From: Hyphomonas sp. CY54-11-8
GTDB taxonomy: Bacteria > Pseudomonadota > Alphaproteobacteria > Caulobacterales > Hyphomonadaceae
DNA length: 64,000 nt
NCBI RefSeq assembly: GCF_000682735.1
Contig: NZ_AWFD01000033.1
Location: 186,001-250,000, forward strand
Direction: 5' to 3'
The position numbers and the translations under genes were made by a program. The notes under the pieces were generated by a model. It saw nothing but the letters and a program-made list of their open reading frames with translations. It had not been told where the DNA came from and ran no database searches. Positions 27,632-35,716 of the stretch are shown piece by piece. Positions within the stretch are counted from its first letter, which is position 1, and each line of letters starts with the position of its first letter.

Positions 27632-28999
27632 TCAGAAGCTCTTGACGATACCGATCCGAAAAGCGGTTTCATCAAAGTCGCCGTCATCAACCACCATCGC
27701 CGGACGGTTATCGACGAACAGGTCATCCCCGGAACTGGGGATGAAAACGCCCAGGCCGTCGCCGCGCGTGCGGTAGCCGGCATCGCCATAGAGCATCACA
27801 TCAGGCGTGCTGCTGCCATTGGTATCGAACATGAAGGCCGCACCAACACCAATACCCGCATACCACGTGACCAGATCATCTTCTGAGTTCACGTCGAGCT
27901 GGAAGTCGGCGCCCGGACCGCAGGGTATGCAGATGAAATCCTGTTGGGCATTCAGCTCAAGATTTGCGTGCTGGGCACCAAATTCGACACGTGGCCACCA
28001 TTTGAAATTTTCATTCAGATAGAATGGACGGAAGATATCTAGCCCGAGGTCGAGATAGTCCCCCTCGATTGAGATGCTCCGTGTATCAGAGATGTCACCC
28101 GAGAATGCTGGAGGTAACGATACGCCCCTGCTCGTTTGTTCAAGATGGGTGAACTCAAACTTTGGAGTCCATTTGATACCGCCAGCAAGATCCCATGTAT
28201 CAAGCGGAAAGAATGTACCGCCTATGCGCCAATACTCGAGTTCATGCCGGACCTGAACATCGAGGCCCGATGCGCCATACAAAATTCCAGTTGTATCGTC
28301 ATTGGGATTGAAGTCGAGATTGACGTTTCCGGTATCGTCAGTACCGGCGGCAACGCTTCCTGTGACCACGCTGTCGTCCTCACCATATTCATAGTTCAGT
28401 GAGAAACCGCCATAATTCGGATTGTTATAAAAGAACCCGCCATTGAGCGTTTCAAACTCCGTTTCCGGTTCCGTGACGACAACGAAGGACTCGAGTCCAC
28501 CCCGTAGAACCAGGCCGAATCCAACTTCCGGCGTATCCATCTCACGTATGCCAGCGCCGAGATGGAGTCCCCAGCTCGGTTGTCCGATCAGGGGATAGTC
28601 ATAGTCGGCGCCTGACGGCGTACCGGAAATGGTTGTCGCTCCAGTCGCAACATCAATGCTCAACGCCTCGCCATCGCGCAGGGCGGGTGTCCCGATCACA
28701 TTGGCTTCGTCGCCGTCCCCAATCGTCAGCGTGCCCTCCATGGTGGCGTCGTCAGACATTGTGATCACAAGGAATACCCTGTCATCGTCCTCATCTTCAG
28801 TCTCGACAACTTCGATAGTCTCAACGGTTCCGGTCGCGGGCGCGAAACTTATCGTTTGCGTTGGTACCTCCTCTGCGCCTTCACCGGTCAGTGTAACGGT
28901 TTGGACATAGGCGGCCCAGGCGGACATTGACCAGAATGCCGCCAAGCCTAAAAGCATGAGCGCTCTTACAGGTACGAAAGCTGCCATTGTTCGGCTCAT
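27632..28999 (-). CDS. Outer-membrane beta-barrel protein with an acidic N-terminal domain
   Basis: The 455-residue protein has a signal peptide ending AAFWSMSAWA. An acidic beta-rich domain follows (VVETEDEDDDRVFLVITMSDDATMEG split by short loops, about 30-125). Then come alternating amphipathic strands ending in RIGIVKSF, whose terminal phenylalanine is the outer-membrane barrel signature. A CIPCG cysteine pair lies in a late loop. It is the first gene of the operon with the giant protein (81 bp downstream) and the S8 protease. It could be the outer-membrane anchor or export partner of the giant protein, which is inference. The family is not recognised. Confidence 0.8.
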   Translation of the reverse strand: MSRTMAAFVPVRALMLLGLAAFWSMSAWAAYVQTVTLTGEGAEEVPTQTISFAPATGTVETIEVVETEDEDDDRVFLVITMSDDATMEGTLTIGDGDEANVIGTPALRDGEALSIDVATGATTISGTPSGADYDYPLIGQPSWGLHLGAGIREMDTPEVGFGLVLRGGLESFVVVTEPETEFETLNGGFFYNNPNYGGFSLNYEYGEDDSVVTGSVAAGTDDTGNVNLDFNPNDDTTGILYGASGLDVQVRHELEYWRIGGTFFPLDTWDLAGGIKWTPKFEFTHLEQTSRGVSLPPAFSGDISDTRSISIEGDYLDLGLDIFRPFYLNENFKWWPRVEFGAQHANLELNAQQDFICIPCGPGADFQLDVNSEDDLVTWYAGIGVGAAFMFDTNGSSTPDVMLYGDAGYRTRGDGLGVFIPSSGDDLFVDNRPAMVVDDGDFDETAFRIGIVKSF

Positions 29000-29064
29000 T
29001 TGGGTCCCCTCTGCTAGCTTGGTCTCAACCCGTCAGAGTAAGCGCCACAAGGATTCGCACATGA

Positions 29065-29099
29065 CCCATATGGGCTAAGCCATTCAGGATTTACCTGAA
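29065..29099. promoter_or_regulatory. Two palindromes between the barrel-protein operon and the LuxR gene
   Basis: CCCATATGGG (29065-29074) is a perfect 10-bp palindrome. TTCAGG-ATTTA-CCTGAA (29083-29099) is a perfect 6-5-6 inverted repeat. Both lie in the 167-bp gap between divergent genes and are plausible sites for the LuxR-type regulator encoded at 29167. Binding is not shown by sequence alone. Confidence 0.4.
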
Positions 29100-29166
29100 T
29101 TCAATGCAGTTTATGCCGCGCCGTTTTCACAATTTTGCTTTTGCTGTTATCATGTAGGAAACAAGG

Positions 29167-30249
29167 GTGAGCGAATTGCGCGAACGGCTTCTGGACGCGA
29201 TCTATGATGCGCCTCTGGTCGACGGAGGGTGGCAGAAGGCGTTGCTACAAGTCGCTGATGCGTTCGGCGCAACGGATGCGGCCCTGTACGCCAGCGATGC
29301 GAAGGGACAGACTCTCACCAAGGCAGTTTCAGGCCGCCTCAGCCAGGATATCCACCAGCAATATTTCGACGATTTTGTCTCGCGCGACACACAGATCGTG
29401 AGACTGCTGCAGCTTGCGCAGGATCGGGATATCACCGGCCTCGATCTTATTGAAGACCAAGAGGACGCGCCATGTCCTGTCCATCACGAGTACCTCATCC
29501 CCAATGGTATATCCTCACAAATCGTTTGGTTACTGAACGGTCCGGACCGACGAAAATATACTTTCGCGCTGATGCGCGATGACAGATTTGGCCCCTTCGA
29601 CATGACGGCGCGCCGACATTTCGGGTTGATCGCCAGACACGTCAAGCGCAGCCTTCATATTGATAGTGAGTTGCGAAAGGCGCGCGAAGAAGCCCTGCAT
29701 GACGATGTGGTGCTCGCACAAAATGGAATTGGATTAATTACGGCGACGCTGAGCGGAGAACTGCGGGCGCAGAACAAATATGCAGAGCACCTTCTCAGGA
29801 ACTCGCCAACTTTGCGGGATGCCGTTGCAGGATCACTCAAGACGGCAAGTCAGAAGTTCTGGCTGGAGAGCCGAACCCCGGTCTTCCAAAAGCAGGTATT
29901 TGATCCTCACAATCGTTGCGTGCTGGAGATCAGCATCCATCGACCTTCACATGCAAACCGGTCGCCATTCAGCGAAGCACGCCAAGGTCAGACCACCTGC
30001 ATGGTCCGGCAAGTCCCGGCAAGCCGGGAACAGCGGCTCGCTGCTCTAAGAGAGCATTTTTCATTAACGGCCACAGAAAGCGAGCTGGCCAGTCATCTGC
30101 TTGATGGTGGCTCGGTGTCAGATTTTGCTGCTGAGCGAGGCAAAAGCATTCACACAGCAAGAAATCAGATGAAATCTTTGCTGGCAAAGACACAGACGCA
30201 ACGCCAAGCTCAGCTTGTCGCCGCGTTGACAAGGCAGACTCTGCCATAA
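29167..30249 (+). CDS. LuxR-type helix-turn-helix transcriptional regulator
   Basis: The 360-residue protein has a C-terminal LuxR-like HTH: FSLTATESELASHLLDGGSVSDF, then SIHTARNQMKSLLAKTQTQRQ. The N-terminal 250 residues match no autoinducer-binding pattern I recognise and resemble PAS/GAF-like sensing regions in general shape. The GTG start has AGGAAACAAGG directly before it. It is divergent from the barrel/giant/protease operon and is the likely regulator of it. Base composition is visibly more AT-rich than in the nas genes, which suggests transfer. Confidence 0.85.
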   Translation: MSELRERLLDAIYDAPLVDGGWQKALLQVADAFGATDAALYASDAKGQTLTKAVSGRLSQDIHQQYFDDFVSRDTQIVRLLQLAQDRDITGLDLIEDQEDAPCPVHHEYLIPNGISSQIVWLLNGPDRRKYTFALMRDDRFGPFDMTARRHFGLIARHVKRSLHIDSELRKAREEALHDDVVLAQNGIGLITATLSGELRAQNKYAEHLLRNSPTLRDAVAGSLKTASQKFWLESRTPVFQKQVFDPHNRCVLEISIHRPSHANRSPFSEARQGQTTCMVRQVPASREQRLAALREHFSLTATESELASHLLDGGSVSDFAAERGKSIHTARNQMKSLLAKTQTQRQAQLVAALTRQTLP

Positions 30250-30271
30250 TCTATTTGGCTGCAAGGTGCCC

Positions 30272-31036
30272 TTACGTCTGTGGTGTCAGACGAATTCGAA
30301 CCAGTCTCCGCTTTTCCCGGACGAGCAGGTCCCAGACGACGAGAAGCTCGCGCCATTCGAGAAGTGCGGCGTCTCGTAACGATTTGAACCTAGCCCTGCG
30401 TTCGATATTCCTTCGATGATTGACGTGGTTGCACACAGGCGAATGGATTGAAGCGAACTTCTGAAGACTTCGCATTCGTTGGAAGCGAGACATCGCCCGC
30501 TCTCGTCGGCGGAAAGGAAGGTGAGTATTTTCGGCACGATTGTTCAAGTGGCGCCCGATTTCATCACGGTGCGCATTGCCGATCTCGTCCATAGCGGCCC
30601 CACACGAGCGAAGCTTGTCCGTGACCACGATTTTCGGATTTCCATACCGCTTCGTGGCTTTTCTCATGAATTCCAATGCTGAACCCTTGTCACGCGTCTT
30701 AGTCACAATGGACTCCAGGACTTTTCCTTCATGATCGATCGCGCGCCACAGATAGTGAGTCTGTCCACGGACCTTCACAAAGACCTCGTCAAGATGACAC
30801 TGCCATTGCGGCGATTGCCTCATTCGTTCAGATCAACATTTCCGGATCTTGTGTGCGAAGCAGGAGCCGAAACGGTCTACCCAGTGGCTGACAGTTTCGT
30901 GACAGATATCGATACCACGCTCGTGAAGTAGGTCTTCCACATTGCAGAGCGAACGCGGAAAGCGGACATACATCATTACCGCGAGTTGGATGATCTCAGG
31001 GCACATATGGAAACAGCGAAATGGGTTCTGGATCAT
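30272..31036 (-). pseudogene. IS6-family transposase with an in-frame stop codon
   Basis: Two pieces read in one frame. The N-terminal piece (30836-31036, NPFRCFHMCPEIIQLAVMMY, CHETVSHWVDRFG) carries the IS6 zinc-finger/HTH start. The C-terminal piece (30823 to 30272) carries the DDE core: WQCHLDEVFVKVRG, KIVVTDKLRSCGAAM and HLNNRAENTHLPFRRRER. They are separated by a TGA at 30833-30835, at the place where other IS6 transposases read straight through. The combined 254 codons equal a full-length transposase. Clear terminal inverted repeats could not be matched, so the element edges are uncertain. It marks the right end of the accessory block. Confidence 0.8.
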
Positions 31037-31153
31037 GCCAGAAGGTAAGCGCCAGAATTCCGCTTCTCAAGCCAAGTTACTCTGACAATTCCCTGCAGAG
31101 TTCCGAGAATGAAAATGAAAGCCGAACCGTATACATCGGCGCTAAACTTTCTT

Positions 31154-31693
31154 TCAGATGGGGCTGCCATCATCATCGAGCTCGTGTGCCATACAGGGGG
31201 ACGAAGCATAAGGTCCAGGCATCCTCTCCATATCCCTGTCGAACTGCTGGAACAGGATATCATTCTCGATCCTGATATGCTCTTCGATATCGGCAAGAAA
31301 TTCACCGATCCCGGTGTAAAGCCGCCGCCAGGTTCCGCATGCATGTTCCGGCAATGTTACGTCATTCGTTAGCGAACGGATTTTCCTGATCGTACCGAGA
31401 TGATCATCATGATCGGCACGCATAGCGGCAATGGGATGCCCCATATGGGCCCCGTGGCCCTGACGGATGGCCGGAAAGAGTACCAGCTCTTCCTTCTTCA
31501 TATGCACTTCCAGCTCGCCAATCATGTCTGCGAGCAGGTCCGCCAGACCAGCAGGCACATGCGGATTCTCGGCATGAACTGCCTCCACCTTCGTTGAAAG
31601 GCTTTTGAGTTCCGGCAATTGCTCCCGGTGGCGCGCATGAAAGCGGCCTTCGATATACGTGGTCAGCTCTGCGGCCGTTTCTGGCAAACCCAT
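31154..31693 (-). CDS. Hemerythrin-domain protein, RIC/YtfE-like (iron-sulfur repair after NO)
   Basis: The 179 residues form a hemerythrin-like four-helix domain with the expected iron ligands: HARHREQLPEL near residue 22, HMKKEELVLFPAI near 67, MRADHDDHLGTI near 93 and DIEEHIRIENDILFQQF near 138. RIC proteins repair di-iron and Fe-S centres damaged by NO; this one lacks the N-terminal ScdA domain found in longer relatives. AAGGAG precedes the ATG at 31693 with nine-base spacing; a TTG at 31699 is too close. It is two bases after the globin gene, so they are co-transcribed, and the nsrR site controls the pair. Confidence 0.82.
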   Translation of the reverse strand: MGLPETAAELTTYIEGRFHARHREQLPELKSLSTKVEAVHAENPHVPAGLADLLADMIGELEVHMKKEELVLFPAIRQGHGAHMGHPIAAMRADHDDHLGTIRKIRSLTNDVTLPEHACGTWRRLYTGIGEFLADIEEHIRIENDILFQQFDRDMERMPGPYASSPCMAHELDDDGSPI

Positions 31694-31695
31694 TC

Positions 31696-32154
31696 TCAAT
31701 TGCTCCTTCTTGCCTGCTGCGGAATGCTTGCATGTGCATAGACCCCAAGATGAATTGACCGGGCGATGCGTTCGGCGCGCTCAATCACAAAATCAGCACC
31801 TGCCGGCGTACAGACCTGACGGGCCACCTTCCTGAACAGGGCCAGCCATTGTTCGAAGTGAGATTCGTCCACCGGAAGTCCGACGTGAACCTGCATGGGC
31901 GTTCCATGATAGCGCCCGGTCATCAGCGCGACCGACGACCAGAAATCCACCATCCGTTTGAGATGGGCTGGCCAGTTCTCTATGCGCGCTTCAAAAATGG
32001 GACCGAGCGCCGGGTCAGAACGGACATGATCGTAGAAGACTGTAACCAGCCGGGTGATAACCGTTTCGTCGAGCCCGGTTTGCTCGATACGCGCTGCCGT
32101 CTCCTGAGGGCGCACGGAATATCCGACAATCCGCGGTAGGACCTTTCCTGCCAT
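31696..32154 (-). CDS. Truncated hemoglobin (group III-like globin)
   Basis: The 152-residue protein has the globin pattern ITRLVTVFYDHVRSDPALGPIF, WPAHLKRMVDFWSSVALMTGRYHG and HVGLPVDESHFEQWLALF, with the proximal histidine expected in the last. Group III truncated globins are often linked to NO or low-oxygen responses. The ATG at 32154 has GGGAG before it; the longer frame upstream runs through the NsrR palindrome and is rejected. It is divergent from nsrR and upstream of the RIC-like gene, which supports an NO-detoxification role. Confidence 0.88.
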   Translation of the reverse strand: MAGKVLPRIVGYSVRPQETAARIEQTGLDETVITRLVTVFYDHVRSDPALGPIFEARIENWPAHLKRMVDFWSSVALMTGRYHGTPMQVHVGLPVDESHFEQWLALFRKVARQVCTPAGADFVIERAERIARSIHLGVYAHASIPQQARRSN

Positions 32155-32202
32155 GTGACACTCCCGAAGACATTCCATACAAATATGGCTATTCGGCTTA
32201 AT

Positions 32203-32219
32203 TGGTATTGTAAATACCA
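32203..32219. promoter_or_regulatory. Palindromic operator between globin and nsrR genes (NsrR-type)
   Basis: TGGTATT-GTA-AATACCA is a perfect 7-3-7 inverted repeat in the 88-bp gap between divergent genes. NsrR sites in other bacteria are AT-rich inverted repeats with a similar ATTT/AAAT centre. It is well placed to repress both the globin-RIC operon and nsrR. Confidence 0.7.
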
Positions 32220-32242
32220 TTATCGTGTGACAAGGAGAGACA

Positions 32243-32656
32243 ATGCGTCTCACCTCTTTCACAGACTACGGACTGCGCATGCTTATGCGTATGGCAGCAG
32301 CACCAGACTGCTCGCTTTCGACCGCACAATTGTCAGAAGAGTTTGGACTCTCCAGACACCATCTGGCCAAGATCATGCAACGACTGGTCGAGGCTGGTGT
32401 GGTCACCACCAGGCGAGGCTCAGGCGGAGGCGCCAGACTGGTCACAGCCCCGCAAAACCTGAAACTCGGCGATCTGGTCGAAATTCTCGAAGATGGCCAG
32501 GCGCTCGTGGAATGTTTCGCCCCCGGTGGAGGAAACTGTTCGATTGTCCGCCACTGCCGCCTCCGGAACCGCCTTCAGTCTGCCGGTAAAGCCTTCCTCG
32601 CCGACCTTAATCAAAGCACATTGGCGGACATCTCTCTGGCCACCCGACAGATTTAA
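32243..32656 (+). CDS. nsrR: Rrf2-family NO-sensing repressor NsrR
   Basis: The 137-residue protein starts MRLTSFTDYGLRMLMRMA, the Rrf2 winged-helix pattern, with recognition helix LSRHHLAKIMQRL. Three cysteines at 91, 99 and 105 (CFAPGGGNC...C) are the cluster ligands of NsrR, whose [Fe-S] cluster is destroyed by NO, releasing repression. It has a good AAGGAGA ribosome-binding site. It faces away from the globin and RIC-like genes it likely controls. Confidence 0.9.
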   Translation: MRLTSFTDYGLRMLMRMAAAPDCSLSTAQLSEEFGLSRHHLAKIMQRLVEAGVVTTRRGSGGGARLVTAPQNLKLGDLVEILEDGQALVECFAPGGGNCSIVRHCRLRNRLQSAGKAFLADLNQSTLADISLATRQI

Positions 32657-32657
32657 A

Positions 32658-32674
32658 GGACCGCTTTTCGGTCC
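32658..32674 (+). terminator. Hairpin after nsrR
   Basis: GGACCG-CTTTT-CGGTCC forms a perfect 6-bp stem two bases beyond the nsrR stop. It is followed by GGCTTGTC, so the T tract is weak. It lies between the convergent nsrR and mobA2 genes, as expected for a terminator. Confidence 0.5.
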
Positions 32675-32785
32675 GGCTTGTCTCCTGCTCCATTCAAAGT
32701 CTGGCGACCTGTACGGGGTGGATGTCGTAAACACACGAATGGTTCTTTCTGTCCTTCGGATTTCTTTCGTTCACGTCTTCACGCG

Positions 32786-33379
32786 CTAAACATTGTCGGG
32801 TTGGCAACGTTCGAACCTGCCCAGATCCTCCGGCGTGTTGATATTCACGAACAAGTCCCGATCTTCCTCCGGCCATGCCACGTCGACAGCGCCGCAAGCC
32901 TCAAGAGCCCCAACCAGGCTACGTCGGCCCGCTTCGGCATAGGTTTCAACACGGCCAAGTGAATCTGCAGGCCAGACCGCGCACACCGGATGCCGACGCC
33001 CATTAGAAACAGCAACGGCAGGCCGCTCTCTGGCTTCTGAAACTTCGCTGAGCTTTTCAAGCACGTCAGCGGGCAGGAAGGGTGTATCGCACGGCAGGGT
33101 AAGAAATCGGTCCAGCCTTTCACCATGCGCCCATTCGAACGCAGCAAGCAATCCGGCCAGAGGGCCATCAATGCCAGGGCGATCAAATATCCACCCGCAC
33201 GTCTCCTGCGTCACCTGCGCCAGCTCTCGCACGCACATCACGGCAGGCACACGCCAGGCGCCCACATGATCAATCACCGGATCAATGAGCCTGCGCCCCC
33301 GGAACATTCGCTCCGGCTTGCCACCGCCCATACGGGTTCCAAGCCCCCCGGCGAGGACCACCACCCCAACCTTATCCAT
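32786..33379 (-). CDS. mobA: Molybdenum cofactor guanylyltransferase MobA (copy 2)
   Basis: The 197 residues show VGVVVLAGGLGTRMGGGKPER at the N-terminus, FLTLPCDTPFLPADV mid-protein and NINTPEDLGRFE at the end, the same architecture as mobA copy 1 with many differences. The ATG at 33379 overlaps the last eight bases of the carbonic anhydrase gene; a longer frame to 33415 exists but the shorter start fits the family. It is the last gene of the nar operon and probably supplies the MGD cofactor to NarG. Confidence 0.9.
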   Translation of the reverse strand: MDKVGVVVLAGGLGTRMGGGKPERMFRGRRLIDPVIDHVGAWRVPAVMCVRELAQVTQETCGWIFDRPGIDGPLAGLLAAFEWAHGERLDRFLTLPCDTPFLPADVLEKLSEVSEARERPAVAVSNGRRHPVCAVWPADSLGRVETYAEAGRRSLVGALEACGAVDVAWPEEDRDLFVNINTPEDLGRFERCQPDNV

Positions 33380-34010
33380 TGGGAAACCATGCTCTCGAAG
33401 AAAGGCGGTCGACATCCCTTGGGCGCTCGACCGTCAGGTCCAGGTCGCGCAGAAGACCGTCCCGGATTGAATAGATCCAGCCATGTATCGTGAGCTTCTG
33501 GTTGCGCCGCCAGGCGTCCGTCACGAATGGATTATGGCCGAGATATTCGACCTGGGCCCGGACATTGTGCTCACACGCAACATTTACGCGAGTATCGAAA
33601 TCGGCGATCTCTTGCAGATGGTCTTCATGTCTATGCGCGAGGTCGGCGACAGGCTGCAGCCAGTGATCAATCAGCCCACGTCTTTGTGAGTCAAGCGCAG
33701 CACGTACACCGCCGCAACCATAATGCCCGCAAACAATGACATGACGTACTTTCAGCACTTCGATCGAAAATTGCAGCACCGCCAGAAAATTCATGTCACG
33801 CGGGGGTGCAAGGTTGGCGATGTTACGGTGCACGAACAATTCACCTGGATCGAGACCGACAATCTCATTGGCTGGCACGCGGCTATCACTACATCCGATC
33901 CAGAGATATTCCGGCGCCTGCTGGGCTGACAGCCGGCGGAAGAAATCGGGCTCGGCGCGCACACGCGCGCTTGCCCAGTGCATATTGTTTTCCAGGAGTG
34001 TCCGGATCAT
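33372..34010 (-). CDS. Beta-class carbonic anhydrase
   Basis: The 212-residue enzyme interconverts CO2 and bicarbonate. It has the zinc site of the beta class: CSDSRVPANEIVGL (Cys and Asp, near 40) and VIVCGHYGCGGVRAA (His and Cys, near 95). HRNIANL lies between. Its stop overlaps mobA2 and its start overlaps the hemerythrin gene by four bases, so it is embedded in the nar operon. Why a carbonic anhydrase belongs there is unclear; supply of bicarbonate under anaerobic growth is one possibility. Confidence 0.93.
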   Translation of the reverse strand: MIRTLLENNMHWASARVRAEPDFFRRLSAQQAPEYLWIGCSDSRVPANEIVGLDPGELFVHRNIANLAPPRDMNFLAVLQFSIEVLKVRHVIVCGHYGCGGVRAALDSQRRGLIDHWLQPVADLAHRHEDHLQEIADFDTRVNVACEHNVRAQVEYLGHNPFVTDAWRRNQKLTIHGWIYSIRDGLLRDLDLTVERPRDVDRLSSRAWFPNG

Positions 34011-34567
34011 GGGGCGTCCTTGAACGGGTCACCAAGCCCGCGGCGTGCCGCGAGCCGCTGCCCGAGGCTGATCAGGTCCAATTCATTCAGGCGATGCCTT
34101 GCGATAGGAAGGACCACCGCATTTTCCATGGCGATATGACGCTTCTGCTGCTGGCAGAAAGGCTCGATAGTTGAACGGGCCTCCGCGAAGGACGCAAGCC
34201 CGCTCTGTTCTGCAAGCGCTCTCGCCACGAGAGCCTTGACCGCCGTCGCATCCATCATGTCATTGGCATGTTCGGCTGAAAGCATTCCAAGCACTTTCTC
34301 GATCTGGTCGTCGGGCTCACAGCGCCGGCGGAGCAATGGAAAGAGGTCATCCTCTTCGTCGATCACGTGCAATGGCAGGTCCCGGTCCAGGAAAACGTAA
34401 ACGTCACGAAGGGCCACGTCATCGAAGACGATTGATCGCGACAGGTCGCTGAGCCGCGCACAAACGTCACGATGACGATAATGCTCAGCGAAAAACCATA
34501 TCAGCGGTTCCCGGAGCAGGTCGTGCGGGATTGGCTCGATCGGATTGAACTCCCCGGCATTGTCCAT
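34007..34567 (-). CDS. Hemerythrin-domain protein in the nar operon
   Basis: The 186-residue protein has hemerythrin-type ligands: WFFAEHYRHRDVCARL near residue 24, LPLHVIDEEDDLFPLL near 64, LSAEHANDMMDA near 95 and KRHIAMENAVVLPIA near 143. Such proteins bind oxygen or NO or repair metal centres. It lies between the PPIase and carbonic anhydrase genes with a four-base overlap downstream, so it is expressed with the nitrate reductase. Confidence 0.82.
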   Translation of the reverse strand: MDNAGEFNPIEPIPHDLLREPLIWFFAEHYRHRDVCARLSDLSRSIVFDDVALRDVYVFLDRDLPLHVIDEEDDLFPLLRRRCEPDDQIEKVLGMLSAEHANDMMDATAVKALVARALAEQSGLASFAEARSTIEPFCQQQKRHIAMENAVVLPIARHRLNELDLISLGQRLAARRGLGDPFKDAP

Positions 34568-34582
34568 GGCCTGTTCCTTTCC

Positions 34583-35716
34583 CTAGGGGGTCGTTCGCGG
34601 CCCGTGTCGTGTTGTGATCAGCGTGTGTGTCTTGTGCAGAGGTGGAAGCTGGTGGTTTACAATCAGTTCAAGGCAATCCGTAAGCGGAATGTCGCTGTCG
34701 CGCAAACGCGAGATCAGCTGTGTCCAGGTTTCATCATCGGCTTTGGCCAGAAACGTGCGGATCATCCGGGAGAGTAGCGCCGTTGCAGGCTCCCCATCGC
34801 TGGAAGCAGCATGATCGAGCCTCTCCCGGACAGCCGAGCCGAGCGCCTCATATGCGCGTCCGACATCCTTGAGGGCTTGCCCCAACAGTCCGTCAGCCTT
34901 CTCGATATTCCCGGTTCCATCAGAAAGCTCTCCTGTTTCCGTCAGGCAAAGGCCCGGGTGTTCAGAAGAGTCCGCGAGCTGGCGATCGACATATACAGCA
35001 GCCGCTCTTGTCCAGGCCCGGGCTTCCAGCTGCATCGCAATATGCGGCCGGACATAATCAAACGGCAGGCGTTCGCCATCAGACCGGTGATCGAGCCGCA
35101 AGATGTGCCAGCCATGTTCGCTGAGCACAGGTTCGGGGTAAATCGTGCCCGCATCCATGTCTTGGAGCACAGACCAGATGGCGGGCAGCACATCTCCCGG
35201 GCGAAGCTGGCCAAGACTGCCGCCTTCCGCGGCTGACGGACATGCCGACTTGCTCGCCGCCAGTCTCGCAAATCCCGGTGGGTCTGCCTGAAGGTCCGAA
35301 ATCAGCTTCCGTGCCTCTTGCTGCGCGGTTTGCACGGCCGCAGGACTGGCCTCTGCGGGCGCGATCAGGATATGAGATGCCTCAAGGAGCGGCGGCGAGC
35401 GAAATCCGTCGGGATTTCCCTCGTACACCGCGCGAATGGCTTCGTCGGTGGCTGGCGCAGCATCGACTTCCTCACTGAGGACGGTCCGTATCAATGCCTC
35501 ATCGCGCGTTTCTTCCTGCCCATCGGAATTTTTTTCCGGTGCGGCGTCAAGACCAAGCGCCCGGCCTCTCGCAAGCAGCACAGCCTTGGCGGCAAGCGCC
35601 CGCCCCGCCAGAGCCCTTGCCTCGGCCAGAGTTGGCGCCTGGTGATTCTGAAGCTCGGACGCCAGAAGGCTTTCAGGGACTTCCACACCGTGAAAAACCG
35701 CTACAGCCATACTCAT
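34583..35716 (-). CDS. Parvulin-type peptidyl-prolyl isomerase (NifM-like) of the nar operon
   Basis: From MSMAVAVFHGVEVP at 35716 the protein has 377 residues. A helical N-terminal domain is followed by a rotamase domain (LLEASHILIAPAEASP near 108, GGSLGQLRPGDVLPAIW, VLSEHGWHILRLD) and a helical tail. The long frame upstream to 36349 is a shadow of narI. The ATG overlaps the narI stop (ATGA). A PPIase of this type follows narI in the nar operon of Pseudomonas aeruginosa, where a role in maturing the reductase has been suggested. There is no signal peptide. Confidence 0.85.
   Translation of the reverse strand: MSMAVAVFHGVEVPESLLASELQNHQAPTLAEARALAGRALAAKAVLLARGRALGLDAAPEKNSDGQEETRDEALIRTVLSEEVDAAPATDEAIRAVYEGNPDGFRSPPLLEASHILIAPAEASPAAVQTAQQEARKLISDLQADPPGFARLAASKSACPSAAEGGSLGQLRPGDVLPAIWSVLQDMDAGTIYPEPVLSEHGWHILRLDHRSDGERLPFDYVRPHIAMQLEARAWTRAAAVYVDRQLADSSEHPGLCLTETGELSDGTGNIEKADGLLGQALKDVGRAYEALGSAVRERLDHAASSDGEPATALLSRMIRTFLAKADDETWTQLISRLRDSDIPLTDCLELIVNHQLPPLHKTHTLITTRHGPRTTP

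Noticed and set aside
30250-31100. Terminal inverted repeats of the IS6 element
   Set aside because: Only a short TGTCAG match was found at unequal distances from the ends, so borders could not be set.
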